The notes beneath the pieces are model-generated. The model had not been told where the DNA came from, searched no databases, and worked only from the letters and a program-made list of their open reading frames with translations. This document shows, piece after piece, positions 47,233-57,218 of a DNA stretch of 64,000 nt. The position numbers and the translations under genes were made by a program. How positions within the stretch are numbered: the stretch's first letter is position 1; each line of letters starts with the position of its first letter. The stretch lies in NCBI GenBank assembly GCA_022241605.1, contig JAKOMQ010000008.1, positions 62,001 to 126,000 on the forward strand, read 5' to 3'. The stretch comes from Aquimonas sp. (GTDB taxonomy: Bacteria; Pseudomonadota; Gammaproteobacteria; Xanthomonadales; Xanthomonadaceae).

Positions 47233-50200
47233 TCAGGCGCCCCCGGCCGAAGCCAGCTGCGCGAGGCGCCGCACCGCCACCGAAACGGTGGGATAGTCCA
47301 TGGTCAGCTGGCTGCGCATGTCGGCAAACATCCCCAGGGTGAACTTCAGCGCAGCGTCATCGCGGCCGAGCCAGCCGGACAGGCGCTGGCCGACGTCGCC
47401 CTTTCCGTGGCGCAGCACCTGGGCCACAAGTGCGCCCTGCTGCTGCTGCATCTCGTCACGCATGCTGCCACGCGCCAGCGCATGCCAGCGGCCATCGACG
47501 GGGAGTTCCTCGATCCGCTGCAGCAGCCACTGCAGGTGCAGGGCCTCGCCAAGGCCGGAGTAGACGCGCGCCACGTCCGTCACCGACAGCTCATGCGCCA
47601 CGCCGACTTCGATCACGTCCAGCGCCGAGTACAGCATCGACAGCGAAGCCAGCGCGGTCGCGAGGCCTTCCGGCAAGCCGGCTTCGATCCAGCGTTCGCG
47701 GGCCGCCGCATGGCGCTCGCGGTCGGTCTCCGACAGGATGCCCGGCAGCGCCGCTCGCAGGGCCTCGATGCCCGGCTGGTAGCGCTCCACCGCCTCGGCG
47801 ATATCGAAGCGATCACCGGGGCGGTTCAGCAGCCAGCGCGTCATTGCGCGCAGCAGGGTCCAGATCTCCAGCAGGGCGTCGACCTGGGCGGTCTCGGGCA
47901 CCTTGAGGTCGAGCGCGTCAATCTCCGCCCACAGGGCGCGCGCGTCCAGCACTTCACGGGCGATGCTGTAGGCCTTGGCGATCTGCGCCGGATTGCGGCC
48001 GGTGTCCTCCTGCATGCGCATCATGAAGGTCGCGCCCATGCGGTTGACCATCGAGTTGGTCACCGCGGTGGCGATGATCTCCCGGCGCAGCCGGTGGCGC
48101 TGCATGTGCTCGGCATAGCGCTCCTGCAGGGCCTGCGGGAAATAGCGCGCCAGCTCCTTGGAGAGGTAGGGATCCTCCGGCACATCGGACTCCAGCAGCT
48201 GCTGGAAGGCCACGATCTTGGAATACGACAGCAGGATCGACAGCTCCGGTCGGGTCAGGCCCAGACCGCGCGCCTTGCGCTCGGCGAACTCGGCGTCCGA
48301 GGGCAGGTACTCAAGCTGGCGGTCGAGCAGGCCCTGGCTTTCCAGCGTGCGGATGAAGTGCTGCTTGGAGCCGAGCCGATACACGCTCATCCGCTCCATC
48401 ATGCTGATCGACTGGTTCTGCCGATAGTTGTCGAACAGGACCAGCTGCTCCACCTCGGAGGTCATCTCCGCCAGCAGGGCGTTGCGATCGGCCAGCGGAA
48501 GCTCGCCGCGGCCCACCGCATCGTTCAGCAGGATCTTGATGTTGACCTCGTGGTCCGAGGTGTCGACACCGGCCGAGTTGTCGATGAAATCGGTATTGAG
48601 CAGCACGCCGGCGTGCGCGGCCTCGATGCGGCCCTTCTGGGTCATGCCCAGATTGCCGCCCTCGCCCACCACGCGGCAGCGCAGCTCGTTGCCGTTGACG
48701 CGGATGGCGTTGTTGGCGCGGTCGCCGACCTCGGCGTGGGTCTCGCCCTCGGCCTTGACGTAGGTGCCGATGCCGCCGTTCCAGAGCAGGTCAACCGGCG
48801 CCCGCAGGATGGCCGACAGCAGCTCGTTGGGCGACAGCGCGGTCACGCCCTCTGCCAGCCCGAGGCATTCGCGCACCTGCACGCTGATCGGGATCGATTT
48901 CAGGCTGCGCGGGTAAACGCCCCCGCCAGCGCTTATCAGCGACTTGTCGTAGTCGTCCCACGACGAGCGCGGCAGTTTGAACATGCGCTCGCGCTCGGCG
49001 TAGCTGATCGCGGAATCAGGACTCGGATCGAGGAAGATGTGGCGATGGTCGAAGGCCGCCAGCAGGCGGATCTGCCTCGACAGCAGCATGCCGTTGCCGA
49101 AAACGTCGCCGGACATGTCGCCGACGCCGACGCATGTGAAGTCAGTGCTCTGCGAGTCGCGGCCCATGGCGCGGAAGTGGCGCTTGACCGACTCCCAGCC
49201 ACCCTTGGCGGTGATGCCCATGCCCTTGTGGTCGTAGCCCACCGAACCGCCGGAGGCGAACGCATCGCCCAGCCAGAAGCCGTGCTCGGCCGAAATCGCG
49301 TTGGCGATATCGGAGAAGGTGGCCGTGCCTTTGTCCGCCGCGACCACCAGGTAGGGGTCGTCGAGGTCGCGACGCAGCAGATCCTGCGGGTGGATGACGC
49401 CCTGCTCACCGAGGTTGTCGGTGATGTCCAGCAGGCCGTTGATGAACAGCCGGTAGCAAGCGATGCCCTCGGCCAGGATGGCGTCGCGATCGCCGCCGAG
49501 CGGCGGTCGTTTGGCATAGAACCCGCCCTTGGCGCCGACCGGCACGATGACGGTGTTCTTGACCATCTGCGCCTTGACCAGGCCCAGCACCTCGGTGCGG
49601 AAGTCCTCGCGCCGGTCGGACCAGCGCAGGCCGCCGCGGGCCACCGGGCCGTAGCGCAGGTGCACGCCCTCGACGCGCGGGCCGTACACGAAGATCTCGC
49701 GATAGGGCCGTGGCTTGGGCAGGTCCGGCACCTCGCTGGGATCGAACTTGAAGCTGATGTAATCGCGGTGGTGGCCGCCCGGGCGCTGGAAGTAGCTGGT
49801 GCGCAGGGTGGCCTTCATCACGCCGAGGAAGCTGCGCAGGATGCGGTCCTCATCCAGGCTGGAGACGTCCTCCAGCAGGCCGCTCAAAGCGTCGTCGCAG
49901 GCATCGACCAGGGCGCCGGAATCGAGGCCGCGGGCCTCGACCACGGATTCCACCAGCGACTGCGCCGGCGCCGAGGGCTCATTGCCGGCAATGTCCATCA
50001 GATCGGCACGCAGGCGCTGCGCGGCCTCCGCACGCTCGGCCTCGGTCTCCGCGCCGCGGAAGGGATCGAACAGGCCGTGGAAATACTCCACCATCACCCG
50101 CGCGATCAGCGGGTAGCGGATCAGCGTGGCTTCCATGTAGGCCTGCGAGAACGGCGCCTGGGCCTGCAGCAGGTACTTGCTGTAGCCGCGCAGCATCGAC

Positions 50201-52173
50201 ACCTGCCGCCAGTCCAGCCCGGCCGACAGGATCAGGGCGTTGAAGCCGTCGTTCTCGGCGTGCCCGCGCCAGACTTCCTCGAAGGCGTTCTCGAAGCGGC
50301 CGCGCAGCGCGTCCACATCGATCGATGCAAAACCGATCTGCTCCTGCGAGCTGACCACCTCGAAATCCTGGATGAAGATCGACTCCGTGCCGATCACCAT
50401 TTCGAAGGGATGCTCGGAGAGGATGCGCAGGCCCATGTTCTCCATCATCGGCAGCGCGTCGGAGAGCACGATCGGGCTGCCGTAGCGGAACAGCTTGAAG
50501 CGCAGGCGCGAGCCGGTCTCGCGGCTGCTGCGATACAGACGCAGGCGCAGATCCTCGGGCCCGTGCAGGGCGGCGGCCTGCTCGACGTCGGCTGCGGCCA
50601 CCTCGGGAGAGGCCTGTTCGATGTAGCCCACCGGCAGCGACTTTCCGTACCGCTGGGTCAGCTTGAGCCCACGCTCCTCACCGTGCTGGCTCACCAGCAG
50701 GTCGCGCAGCTCGTCGTGCCAGTTGCGCACGATCTGCGCCAGCCGGGCCTCGATCGAAGCGGTGTCCACCTGCACCGGCTCGCCGGCGCGCGGGCGCACG
50801 ATCATGTGCAGCTGGGCCAGCGGCGAGTCAACCATCTGCACGTTGGTATCAAGCCGCTCGCCGTGCAGCGCTTCGCGTAGCAAAGCCTCGGTGCGCAGGC
50901 GCACCTCGGTGTTGTAGCGATCACGCGGAATGTAGAGCAGCGCCGAGTAGAAGCGGCCGTAGCGGTCGCGGCGCAGGAACAGGCGCGTGCGGGCGCGTTC
51001 CTGCAGCGCCAGGATGCCCATTGCCGTGGCGTAGAGCTCGTCCTCACCAGACTGGAAAAGCTCGTCGCGCGGCAGGCTCTCAAGGATGTGCCTGAGCGAC
51101 TTGCCGCTGTGGCTGTTGGGAGCCAGGCCGGAGGTGCGCATCACATACTCATAGCGCTGACGAACCAAAGGGATCGTCCATGGCCGGGATGCATATGCGC
51201 TGGAGGTGTACAGACCGAGGAAGCGATGCTCGGCCACGGCGCGGCCCGTCTCATCGAACACGAGCACGCCGATGTAGTCCATGTAGCCAGGACGATGCAC
51301 GGAACTGCGCGCGTTGGTCTTGGTGAGGATCAAGGCCGCCATGGCGCCGGACTGGGGCATCTGGGTCGCCGCCAGGGTCTTCAGCGGGCGCGGTTTGGCG
51401 GCGGCATCCTTGCCGGCCAGAATGCCAAGTCCCGTTCCCTGCACCGCATACAGCAGATCCTCGCCGCTGGAATCGTCGCGCCGATACTCGCGATAGCCAA
51501 GGTAGGTGAAGTGCTCATCGACCGCCCAGCGCAGGAACTCCTGCGCTTCGCGTCGGCCGTCTTCGCTGACCGGCATCGGCCGTGCCGCGAGATCCGACAC
51601 CAGCGCGGTCATGCGTTCCCGCATCGGCGACCAATCGCGCACGCAGGCGCGGACATCGGAAAGTGCATTCAGGATGGCTTCCTGCACGCGCCGCAGGTCT
51701 TCGGGCTCCGCGAGTCGGTCGATCTCAAGGTGCATGACCGACTCATCGCCGCCCTGCCCGCCAAGCGTCAGCACATGCCCGCCCGGATCGCGCTGTACCG
51801 CCAGCACCGGATGGATGACCGCATGCAGCTGCAGGTCACAGGCCGCCACGGCCATGCTGACCGAATCCACCAGAAAGGGCATGTCGTCATTGACGATCTG
51901 CACCACCGTGTGCCCGCTGTCCCAGCCCTCGGCGGCACGCGTATTGAAGATGCGCAACTTGGGCGCGCCGGACCTGCGTTCGCGCATGAATTCGATGAGG
52001 TCGGCGATCAAGGCCGCCCACAGCTCGGGCGAGCGCCCCGCCAGTTCGTCCTCGGGCATGCGGCCGAAAAAACGCCGCGCAAACATGGCGGCATCAGCCT
52101 GGCGCGGCGCCGGCAGGCGTGCATTGAGAGCGTCCAGGATGGGATCGAGCAGGGTGCTATCGATGATCGACAT
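47233..52173 (-). CDS. gdhB: Large NAD-specific glutamate dehydrogenase (about 180 kDa type)
   Basis: Oxidative deamination of glutamate to 2-oxoglutarate with NAD. At 1646 residues it belongs to the large, ACT-domain-bearing class of Pseudomonas and relatives. The N-terminal half carries regulatory ACT-like domains. The dehydrogenase core lies about 720-1260 and includes [17 protein letters not shown] and the nucleotide-fold region [15 protein letters not shown], with [18 protein letters not shown] near 1195. A helical C-terminal domain follows. A 1230-codon antisense ORF on the other strand is a shadow. The gene name follows Pseudomonas usage. Confidence 0.94.
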   Translation of the reverse strand: MSIIDSTLLDPILDALNARLPAPRQADAAMFARRFFGRMPEDELAGRSPELWAALIADLIEFMRERRSGAPKLRIFNTRAAEGWDSGHTVVQIVNDDMPFLVDSVSMAVAACDLQLHAVIHPVLAVQRDPGGHVLTLGGQGGDESVMHLEIDRLAEPEDLRRVQEAILNALSDVRACVRDWSPMRERMTALVSDLAARPMPVSEDGRREAQEFLRWAVDEHFTYLGYREYRRDDSSGEDLLYAVQGTGLGILAGKDAAAKPRPLKTLAATQMPQSGAMAALILTKTNARSSVHRPGYMDYIGVLVFDETGRAVAEHRFLGLYTSSAYASRPWTIPLVRQRYEYVMRTSGLAPNSHSGKSLRHILESLPRDELFQSGEDELYATAMGILALQERARTRLFLRRDRYGRFYSALLYIPRDRYNTEVRLRTEALLREALHGERLDTNVQMVDSPLAQLHMIVRPRAGEPVQVDTASIEARLAQIVRNWHDELRDLLVSQHGEERGLKLTQRYGKSLPVGYIEQASPEVAAADVEQAAALHGPEDLRLRLYRSSRETGSRLRFKLFRYGSPIVLSDALPMMENMGLRILSEHPFEMVIGTESIFIQDFEVVSSQEQIGFASIDVDALRGRFENAFEEVWRGHAENDGFNALILSAGLDWRQVSMLRGYSKYLLQAQAPFSQAYMEATLIRYPLIARVMVEYFHGLFDPFRGAETEAERAEAAQRLRADLMDIAGNEPSAPAQSLVESVVEARGLDSGALVDACDDALSGLLEDVSSLDEDRILRSFLGVMKATLRTSYFQRPGGHHRDYISFKFDPSEVPDLPKPRPYREIFVYGPRVEGVHLRYGPVARGGLRWSDRREDFRTEVLGLVKAQMVKNTVIVPVGAKGGFYAKRPPLGGDRDAILAEGIACYRLFINGLLDITDNLGEQGVIHPQDLLRRDLDDPYLVVAADKGTATFSDIANAISAEHGFWLGDAFASGGSVGYDHKGMGITAKGGWESVKRHFRAMGRDSQSTDFTCVGVGDMSGDVFGNGMLLSRQIRLLAAFDHRHIFLDPSPDSAISYAERERMFKLPRSSWDDYDKSLISAGGGVYPRSLKSIPISVQVRECLGLAEGVTALSPNELLSAILRAPVDLLWNGGIGTYVKAEGETHAEVGDRANNAIRVNGNELRCRVVGEGGNLGMTQKGRIEAAHAGVLLNTDFIDNSAGVDTSDHEVNIKILLNDAVGRGELPLADRNALLAEMTSEVEQLVLFDNYRQNQSISMMERMSVYRLGSKQHFIRTLESQGLLDRQLEYLPSDAEFAERKARGLGLTRPELSILLSYSKIVAFQQLLESDVPEDPYLSKELARYFPQALQERYAEHMQRHRLRREIIATAVTNSMVNRMGATFMMRMQEDTGRNPAQIAKAYSIAREVLDARALWAEIDALDLKVPETAQVDALLEIWTLLRAMTRWLLNRPGDRFDIAEAVERYQPGIEALRAALPGILSETDRERHAAARERWIEAGLPEGLATALASLSMLYSALDVIEVGVAHELSVTDVARVYSGLGEALHLQWLLQRIEELPVDGRWHALARGSMRDEMQQQQGALVAQVLRHGKGDVGQRLSGWLGRDDAALKFTLGMFADMRSQLTMDYPTVSVAVRRLAQLASAGGA

Positions 52174-52598
52174 GGCCTTGTGGGAATGGCTCGGGGGGCG
52201 GAGCCGTTGGTGTGGCGTGAATTGTAGTGGGGTGAGGGCCGGGATTGGGGATTTGGCCGTGCCGAGTCACACTCGCGCAGGGCGCCTTGGTGCACCGCAA
52301 AAGAAAAGGGCTAGGCTCTCGCGAGCCCCGCCCTGTCGTGATGCGGGCAAGTGGCCGCGTCGCCCGCGCGACCGCGTCGGTCAGCTCAAGACCACCAGCC
52401 AAGATCGCCAGACTGGACACGGACCCACAGCCGCCCCGACGCCTGTCCGGACGCGGGTGGGGCATGCTCCGATTGCGGTCAACGCAAACGTCCTTGGCTC
52501 GACCGCGCAGGGACCAGTGCCTGCCGCCGGATGACGCGCCCCCAGTGAGGGCGCGCGGTCATTGGCTCGCGAAGCCGGGATCGGCTAACGTCCTTCGC
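52174..52598. other. Divergent intergenic region between the GDH and sigma-factor genes
   Basis: This 425-base gap holds no convincing gene. GGGATTGGGGATTTGG at 52241-52256 is another piece of the GGGATTCG repeat family. A short hairpin (GCGCCC..GGGCGC) lies near 52539. I could not settle promoters for either divergent gene. Confidence 0.4.
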
Positions 52599-53168
52599 AT
52601 GCACTCAGACCCGCCCCAGACCGAGCCCGCACGCAGCGCTGCTGCCGAGTCCGCCGACAGCACGGACGCGGTCTGGACCACGTCGCTGATGCCCCTGCTC
52701 GAGCGGATCGCGGAAAAACATCTGCGCGGTGAGCGCGAAGCAATCACGCTTGAGGCCGGCGATCTTGTGCAAGAGGCCTATCTGCGCCTGTCGGAGCTGG
52801 AGCTGCCGATCCGCAGCCGCCAACATTTCCTGAGCCTCGCATCTACCGCCATGCGCCGCGTGCTGGTGGACCATGCGCGCCGCAAGCAGGCCGGCAAGCG
52901 CGGCGCGCGCCCGATCAAGGTTACCCTGCGGGCCTGCGATGACGGCCTCGCCGGCAGTGGTGCCGTCCAGCTGCTTGATCTGGATGAACTGCTCAATGAC
53001 TTGGCGCGGCTGGATGCCCGCAAGGCGCAGCTGATCGAGCTGCACTACTTCGGAGGACTCTCGCGCGCCGAGATGGCCGAGGTGACAGGGCTTTCGCCCG
53101 CCACGCTCGGGCGCGAGCTGAGCTTTGCGCGGAGCTGGATCCTCGCCCAGCTGGAGACCAGCGGATGA
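52599..53168 (+). CDS. ECF sigma factor of the Ser/Thr-kinase-linked group (ECF43-like)
   Basis: A 189-residue extracytoplasmic-function sigma factor. Region 2 runs about residues 45-105 (GDLVQEAYLRL, FLSLASTAMRRVLVDHARRK). Region 4 is about 130-185 with LIELHYFGGLSRAEMAEVTGLSPATLGRELSFARSWI, including the DNA-recognition helix. The ARRKQAGKRG element after region 2 is typical of the group that travels with protein kinases. The ATG at 52599 is chosen over the track start 118 codons upstream. The stop shares ATGA with the kinase gene, so the two are coupled. In this group the kinase is thought to switch the sigma factor. Confidence 0.88.
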   Translation: MHSDPPQTEPARSAAAESADSTDAVWTTSLMPLLERIAEKHLRGEREAITLEAGDLVQEAYLRLSELELPIRSRQHFLSLASTAMRRVLVDHARRKQAGKRGARPIKVTLRACDDGLAGSGAVQLLDLDELLNDLARLDARKAQLIELHYFGGLSRAEMAEVTGLSPATLGRELSFARSWILAQLETSG

Positions 53169-55918
53169 GCACTACCGGGGCCGACCCGGCGGAGCAGGCG
53201 GCCGCCCACCCTGCGCCTGCGGGCGACCTGTCAGCGCTTGAGGCGCTGTACCACGAAGCGCTGAGCGTGCCGCTCGCCGCACGCGCCGAGTGGGTCGCCG
53301 CGCGCCTCGGCCACGATCCGGCCCAGGGCCGCCTGCTGCTGCGCATGCTTGCGCATGCCGAGGACGAAACGACGGGTCTCTCCAAGGCCATCCACAGCGT
53401 GGTGCGCGAGACCTCGGCTCCGCGCGACAGGTCCGGCGAGCGGATCGGCCGCTATCGCCTGATCGCGCGCATACGCCATGGCGGCATGGCCGAGATCTAC
53501 CGGGCCGCGCGCGACGACGGTGAGTTCGATCATGAGGTCGCGCTCAAGATCGCTCGCAGCGATCTCGCCAGCCCCGACCTCAGCACCCTGTTCGCCGCCG
53601 AGCGCGCGCTGCTGGCGCGGCTCAAGCATCCGAACATCATCGAGATCTTCGACGGCGGCACCACGCCCACGGGTGAAGCCTGGTTCGTCATGTCGCTGCT
53701 CGACGGCTTGCCCCTGCTCGCCGCGCTGGGTCAGCACACACTCGACAGCCATCAGGTGCTCGGCCATCTCATCGACCTGTGCGCCGCGGTCGGGCATGCC
53801 CATGGCCAGCTCATCGTCCACCGCGACATCAAGCCGGAGAACATCCTGCTCTGCCGTGCCGGCGACGGCCTGAGCCTCAGGCTGCTGGATTTCGGCATCG
53901 CCGCGCAGCTGGCCGGCGGCGTCCATGTCACGCGCGGATCCGACAGCGAGAAACCGGGCTGGCACAGCCCCGGCTACGCCGCGCCGGAGACCCGGGCGGG
54001 CCGGCCTAGCGGCGCCGCAACCGACATCTACTCGATCGGCCGCGTGGTGCTCGACTGCATCGACCAGGTTGCTCCCCGCTTTCGCGAAGAGCTGCGGGCG
54101 ATTGGCGAGAAAGCCAGCCGCGAAGATCCCGCCGAACGCTATGCCAGCGCCTCCAGCCTGGCCGAAGACCTCGAACGCATGCGCCGGCGCGAGCCCATTT
54201 CGCTGTTCCGGCATCGCCGCCTGCATGTGATCGGCCGCGCGCTCGAACGTCATCGCTGGGCGACGGCCGCGGGTCTGGTGCTGGTGCTGGCTGGCGGAAC
54301 CTGGGCGGTGCGGGAATCCCAGCTGCGCACGGAAGCACTGCAGGCGACCGTACGCGCGGAAGCCGAACGCGACCGCGCGGCAGCCATGCGCGACTTCCTT
54401 CTGAACATTTTCGACAGCGGCAATCCCGCGCTGAATCGCGGTGAGGAGCCTCGCGTTTCGGAACTGGTGGTCGACCAGCTGGATCGCCTGCAGGGCGCGC
54501 AGAACCTCGACCCTGCCTCGCACTACCAGCTGCTGCGCAGCTTCGCCAGCCTGCTGCTGCAGCTGGACCGCCGCGCGCTGGCCGAGCGAGCATTCGTGCA
54601 GGCACAGGACCTCGCCGCGGCGCAGTTCGGTCAAGGAAGCACGCCCTGGATCGCCGTGCTCGCACGACGCGGCCAGCTGGCCAGCCGAGATGCACGCTTC
54701 GAGGATGCCGAAAACCTGTTCCAACAGGCCAGTACCGCGCTGGATGCGCTGCCGCTGTCGGTTGAGGCCGCGCGCGAGGGCTCGGTTCTGTACTCCTCGT
54801 GGGGGGCGCACGCCCAGCGCCAGGGCAGGCTGGAAGAGGCCGAACGCCTGATCCGCATGGGCCTCGGCTACAAACCGATGCTGAAGGCGGCCGGCGACGC
54901 GGCCGGCGACGACACCTCGATGCGGGTCACCCTGGGCGCCATTCTGAGCGCGCGCGGTGATCTGGCCGGCGCACTGGAGACCTTCGAGGCCGCCTACCAG
55001 GACCACCTCGCCGCGGGGCGCAGCCAGACGCTGGAGCATCTCGCCCTGCTCGGCTGGCTTGGTATCAGCTTTGATCGCAGCGGCCGCGGCGCGGAGGCGG
55101 AGCCCTATCTGGTCGAAGCCGTCGAGCTGGCCGAAAAACTCTTCCCGGAGGCGAACAGTCGTCTCAGCGGCGCGTACGCCAATCTGGGTCGGCTGTATCT
55201 CAACCAAGGGCGCCTGGGCGAGGCGCGTCCCCTGCTGATCCAGTCGCTGGCGGTGTCGGAGGCTGCGGGCGACGGCGGCACACCCAACCACGCGCTGCGC
55301 CTGAACGCGCTCGGGCTGCTCGCGCTTGAGGCCGAGCAGTTCGGCGAGGCTGTCGCCTACCTGGAGCAGGCCCTGCAGCTGTCGCAGGCCACGCTCGGCG
55401 ATGGCCACCCGCGCACGCAAGCGACGCGCTTGGCGCTGTTGACCGCGCGCGTGGAATCGGGCGGTCGCGTGGCGCTGACGCGCGAGTTCGATGCACTGCT
55501 GGCGGTCACCGCGGACGCTCCGTTCCGCATCGAGCTGCTGCTGCTTGCGACCCGCGTGGCCGCCGAAGCGGGCGACACGGAGCGCGCCCAAACCCTTCAG
55601 CAAGAAGCGGCCCCACGCCTGGCCGCGCTCGAAGCGGACGCGCCCGAGACACCGCACCGACGCTGGCTTCAGGCGCAGACACAGCTCGCCCTGGGCCAGG
55701 CCGACACCGCCCGCGACGGCTTCCTGACGGCTGCCGCCCACTACCAGAGCTCGGGCCGGAACCTGCACCCGGGCCGCGGCAGGGCGCTGCTGCGGGCTGC
55801 TCTGCTGCACCCGCCCGGCAGCGCCGAACGCATTCTGCTTGGCGACGAGGCGCGGGCCCTGCTCGCGGCACAACTGCTGCCTCCAGCGCCTTCACTGGCC
55901 CTGCTCGAAACGCTCTGA
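53165..55918 (+). CDS. Membrane-anchored Ser/Thr protein kinase with TPR sensor region
   Basis: A Hanks-type kinase of 917 residues. The kinase domain is about residues 97-340: Gly-loop RHGGMAEIY, catalytic Lys128 in EVALKIA, HRD at 219-221 in HRDIKPENIL, DFG at 242-244 and APE at 273-275. A single membrane helix (about 365-382) is followed by an extracytoplasmic region of TPR-like repeats (about 400-880). Kinase inside, TPR outside suggests transmembrane sensing of a protein or cell-wall ligand. It is translationally coupled to the ECF sigma factor upstream. Confidence 0.92.
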   Translation: MSTTGADPAEQAAAHPAPAGDLSALEALYHEALSVPLAARAEWVAARLGHDPAQGRLLLRMLAHAEDETTGLSKAIHSVVRETSAPRDRSGERIGRYRLIARIRHGGMAEIYRAARDDGEFDHEVALKIARSDLASPDLSTLFAAERALLARLKHPNIIEIFDGGTTPTGEAWFVMSLLDGLPLLAALGQHTLDSHQVLGHLIDLCAAVGHAHGQLIVHRDIKPENILLCRAGDGLSLRLLDFGIAAQLAGGVHVTRGSDSEKPGWHSPGYAAPETRAGRPSGAATDIYSIGRVVLDCIDQVAPRFREELRAIGEKASREDPAERYASASSLAEDLERMRRREPISLFRHRRLHVIGRALERHRWATAAGLVLVLAGGTWAVRESQLRTEALQATVRAEAERDRAAAMRDFLLNIFDSGNPALNRGEEPRVSELVVDQLDRLQGAQNLDPASHYQLLRSFASLLLQLDRRALAERAFVQAQDLAAAQFGQGSTPWIAVLARRGQLASRDARFEDAENLFQQASTALDALPLSVEAAREGSVLYSSWGAHAQRQGRLEEAERLIRMGLGYKPMLKAAGDAAGDDTSMRVTLGAILSARGDLAGALETFEAAYQDHLAAGRSQTLEHLALLGWLGISFDRSGRGAEAEPYLVEAVELAEKLFPEANSRLSGAYANLGRLYLNQGRLGEARPLLIQSLAVSEAAGDGGTPNHALRLNALGLLALEAEQFGEAVAYLEQALQLSQATLGDGHPRTQATRLALLTARVESGGRVALTREFDALLAVTADAPFRIELLLLATRVAAEAGDTERAQTLQQEAAPRLAALEADAPETPHRRWLQAQTQLALGQADTARDGFLTAAAHYQSSGRNLHPGRGRALLRAALLHPPGSAERILLGDEARALLAAQLLPPAPSLALLETL

Positions 55919-55928
55919 GCGTCGGCCG

Positions 55929-56831
55929 GTGCGCCCGCGAGCGCGCCTCGTCTGCGCAGGCCGAAAGCGCGGCTGCGGCGAGAGCAACGGACCCGAATCG
56001 CCGGCACAGATCCGGGCGCACACCGCCAGAATCGAACTGGCCCCGGAAGCCGGTAGGGGCGTGTGCATTCTCAGCGTCACCGGGAGATTCGAAGATCTCG
56101 GCTCTGCGGTCAGCGGCGCCGGTGACATCAACGGCGATGGCATTGACGACCTCATCGTTGGCGCCCCCGGCACCTCCGGTCAAAACGGCGCTGCACAGGT
56201 CGTGTTCGGCGCCATCGGCGAGCAGCCCATCGACATGCTTGCGTCCTCCCGCCTTTTCGGTGGGCTGGATGGCCGCAACGGCTTCAGCGTATGGCCCGAC
56301 TTCTATGAGAATTTCTTCGGCAATGCGGTCAGTCGACTCGGCGACTTCAGCGGCGTCGGCGTGGATGACATCGTCATCGGCGCGCGCAGCAGCAACCAGC
56401 AACCCGGCAGACCGGGCCGCGCGATCGTAGTGTTCGGCGGCCTCACCGGTCCGGGCGAAGTGCCCGTGGCGGGCCTGTCGCAGACGGCGCTGGATTTCGG
56501 CGACGTAGTGCTCGGCCAGACCTCAGCGGCACAGACCATCACGCTGACCAACACCGGCTGCCTGCACGCCCTCGAACTCGGCGCACTCGCGCTGAGCGGC
56601 GCCCATGCCGGCGACTTCAGCGTGAGCAACGACAGTTGCTCGAATCGGACACTGACGCAGGGCGCGACCTGCAGTTTCCAGATCACGCTCAGCCCGAGCG
56701 CGCCGGGTATGCGCAGCGCAGTGGTGGACATCCCGTCCAACGCGCCCTCGGGGCCCGACGTGGTGACGCTGGACGGCGTGGGCGAAGCCCTCGCCGATGC
56801 GGTGTTCAGCGATGGCTTCGAGGGCGATTGA
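55929..56831 (+). CDS. FG-GAP / choice-of-anchor D protein with C-terminal GFE motif; N-terminus unclear
   Basis: Visible parts are two FG-GAP (integrin-like) repeats, with GDINGDGIDDLIVGAPG and GDFSGVGVDDIVIGA, and a beta-sandwich of the choice-of-anchor D type (LDFGDVVLGQTSAAQTITLTNTG). The end is FSDGFEGD. These are hallmarks of exported surface proteins, yet the frame has no signal peptide. The first FG-GAP unit also appears cut. The coordinate given begins at an in-frame GTG soon after the kinase stop; GTG 56061 is an alternative. It is either a truncated gene or one whose 5' end was lost when the kinase became its neighbour. Confidence 0.6.
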   Translation: MRPRARLVCAGRKRGCGESNGPESPAQIRAHTARIELAPEAGRGVCILSVTGRFEDLGSAVSGAGDINGDGIDDLIVGAPGTSGQNGAAQVVFGAIGEQPIDMLASSRLFGGLDGRNGFSVWPDFYENFFGNAVSRLGDFSGVGVDDIVIGARSSNQQPGRPGRAIVVFGGLTGPGEVPVAGLSQTALDFGDVVLGQTSAAQTITLTNTGCLHALELGALALSGAHAGDFSVSNDSCSNRTLTQGATCSFQITLSPSAPGMRSAVVDIPSNAPSGPDVVTLDGVGEALADAVFSDGFEGD

Positions 56832-57218
56832 TCGCGGAGCTGCGAAGCCTTCGTGGACGATGCCGAAGCCCTTTTCGGGACTCGTCCCGAGAGCAAGTGC
56901 CACCGGCTCAGGGGCTTGGGCAGCAACCCGAGCCCCGGGGCGTCAGCGGCCCGAGTGGATAAAGGTCCGATGTCGGGGCCCAACGGATCCCTGCCGCCCA
57001 GACTAACGTCACCCTGACGCCCTCAGTCACGCCGCTGGCAGCGCGGCGAGCGGGCGCGGCGAGCGGGCGCCCGGCCGCGATCACTTCGCGTCGCTTTTTG
57101 CGCCTTTACTCGAAAGGGTCGATTCGCCGACTCTTCAATGGCGCACGCCCAGGCGTCCAGCACGGCCGGCCACCCCGATGCGGAGCCTTGCGCGCTCTCG
57201 ATCCAGCAAGGAACCCGA
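56832..57218. other. Gap before the beta-helix gene with a 13-base tandem repeat
   Basis: No gene was found. GCGCGGCGAGCGG occurs twice in tandem around 57042-57067. The signal for the downstream gene's promoter was not identified. Confidence 0.4.

Noticed and set aside
47188-50880. 1230-codon plus-strand ORF opposite the glutamate dehydrogenase gene
   Set aside because: It is an antisense shadow of a high-GC gene: no family similarity, His/Gln/Val-rich composition typical of reversed codons, and no ribosome binding site.
53231-55873. 880-codon minus-strand ORF opposite the Ser/Thr kinase
   Set aside because: Shadow ORF. The kinase frame shows complete catalytic motifs and the reverse frame shows none.
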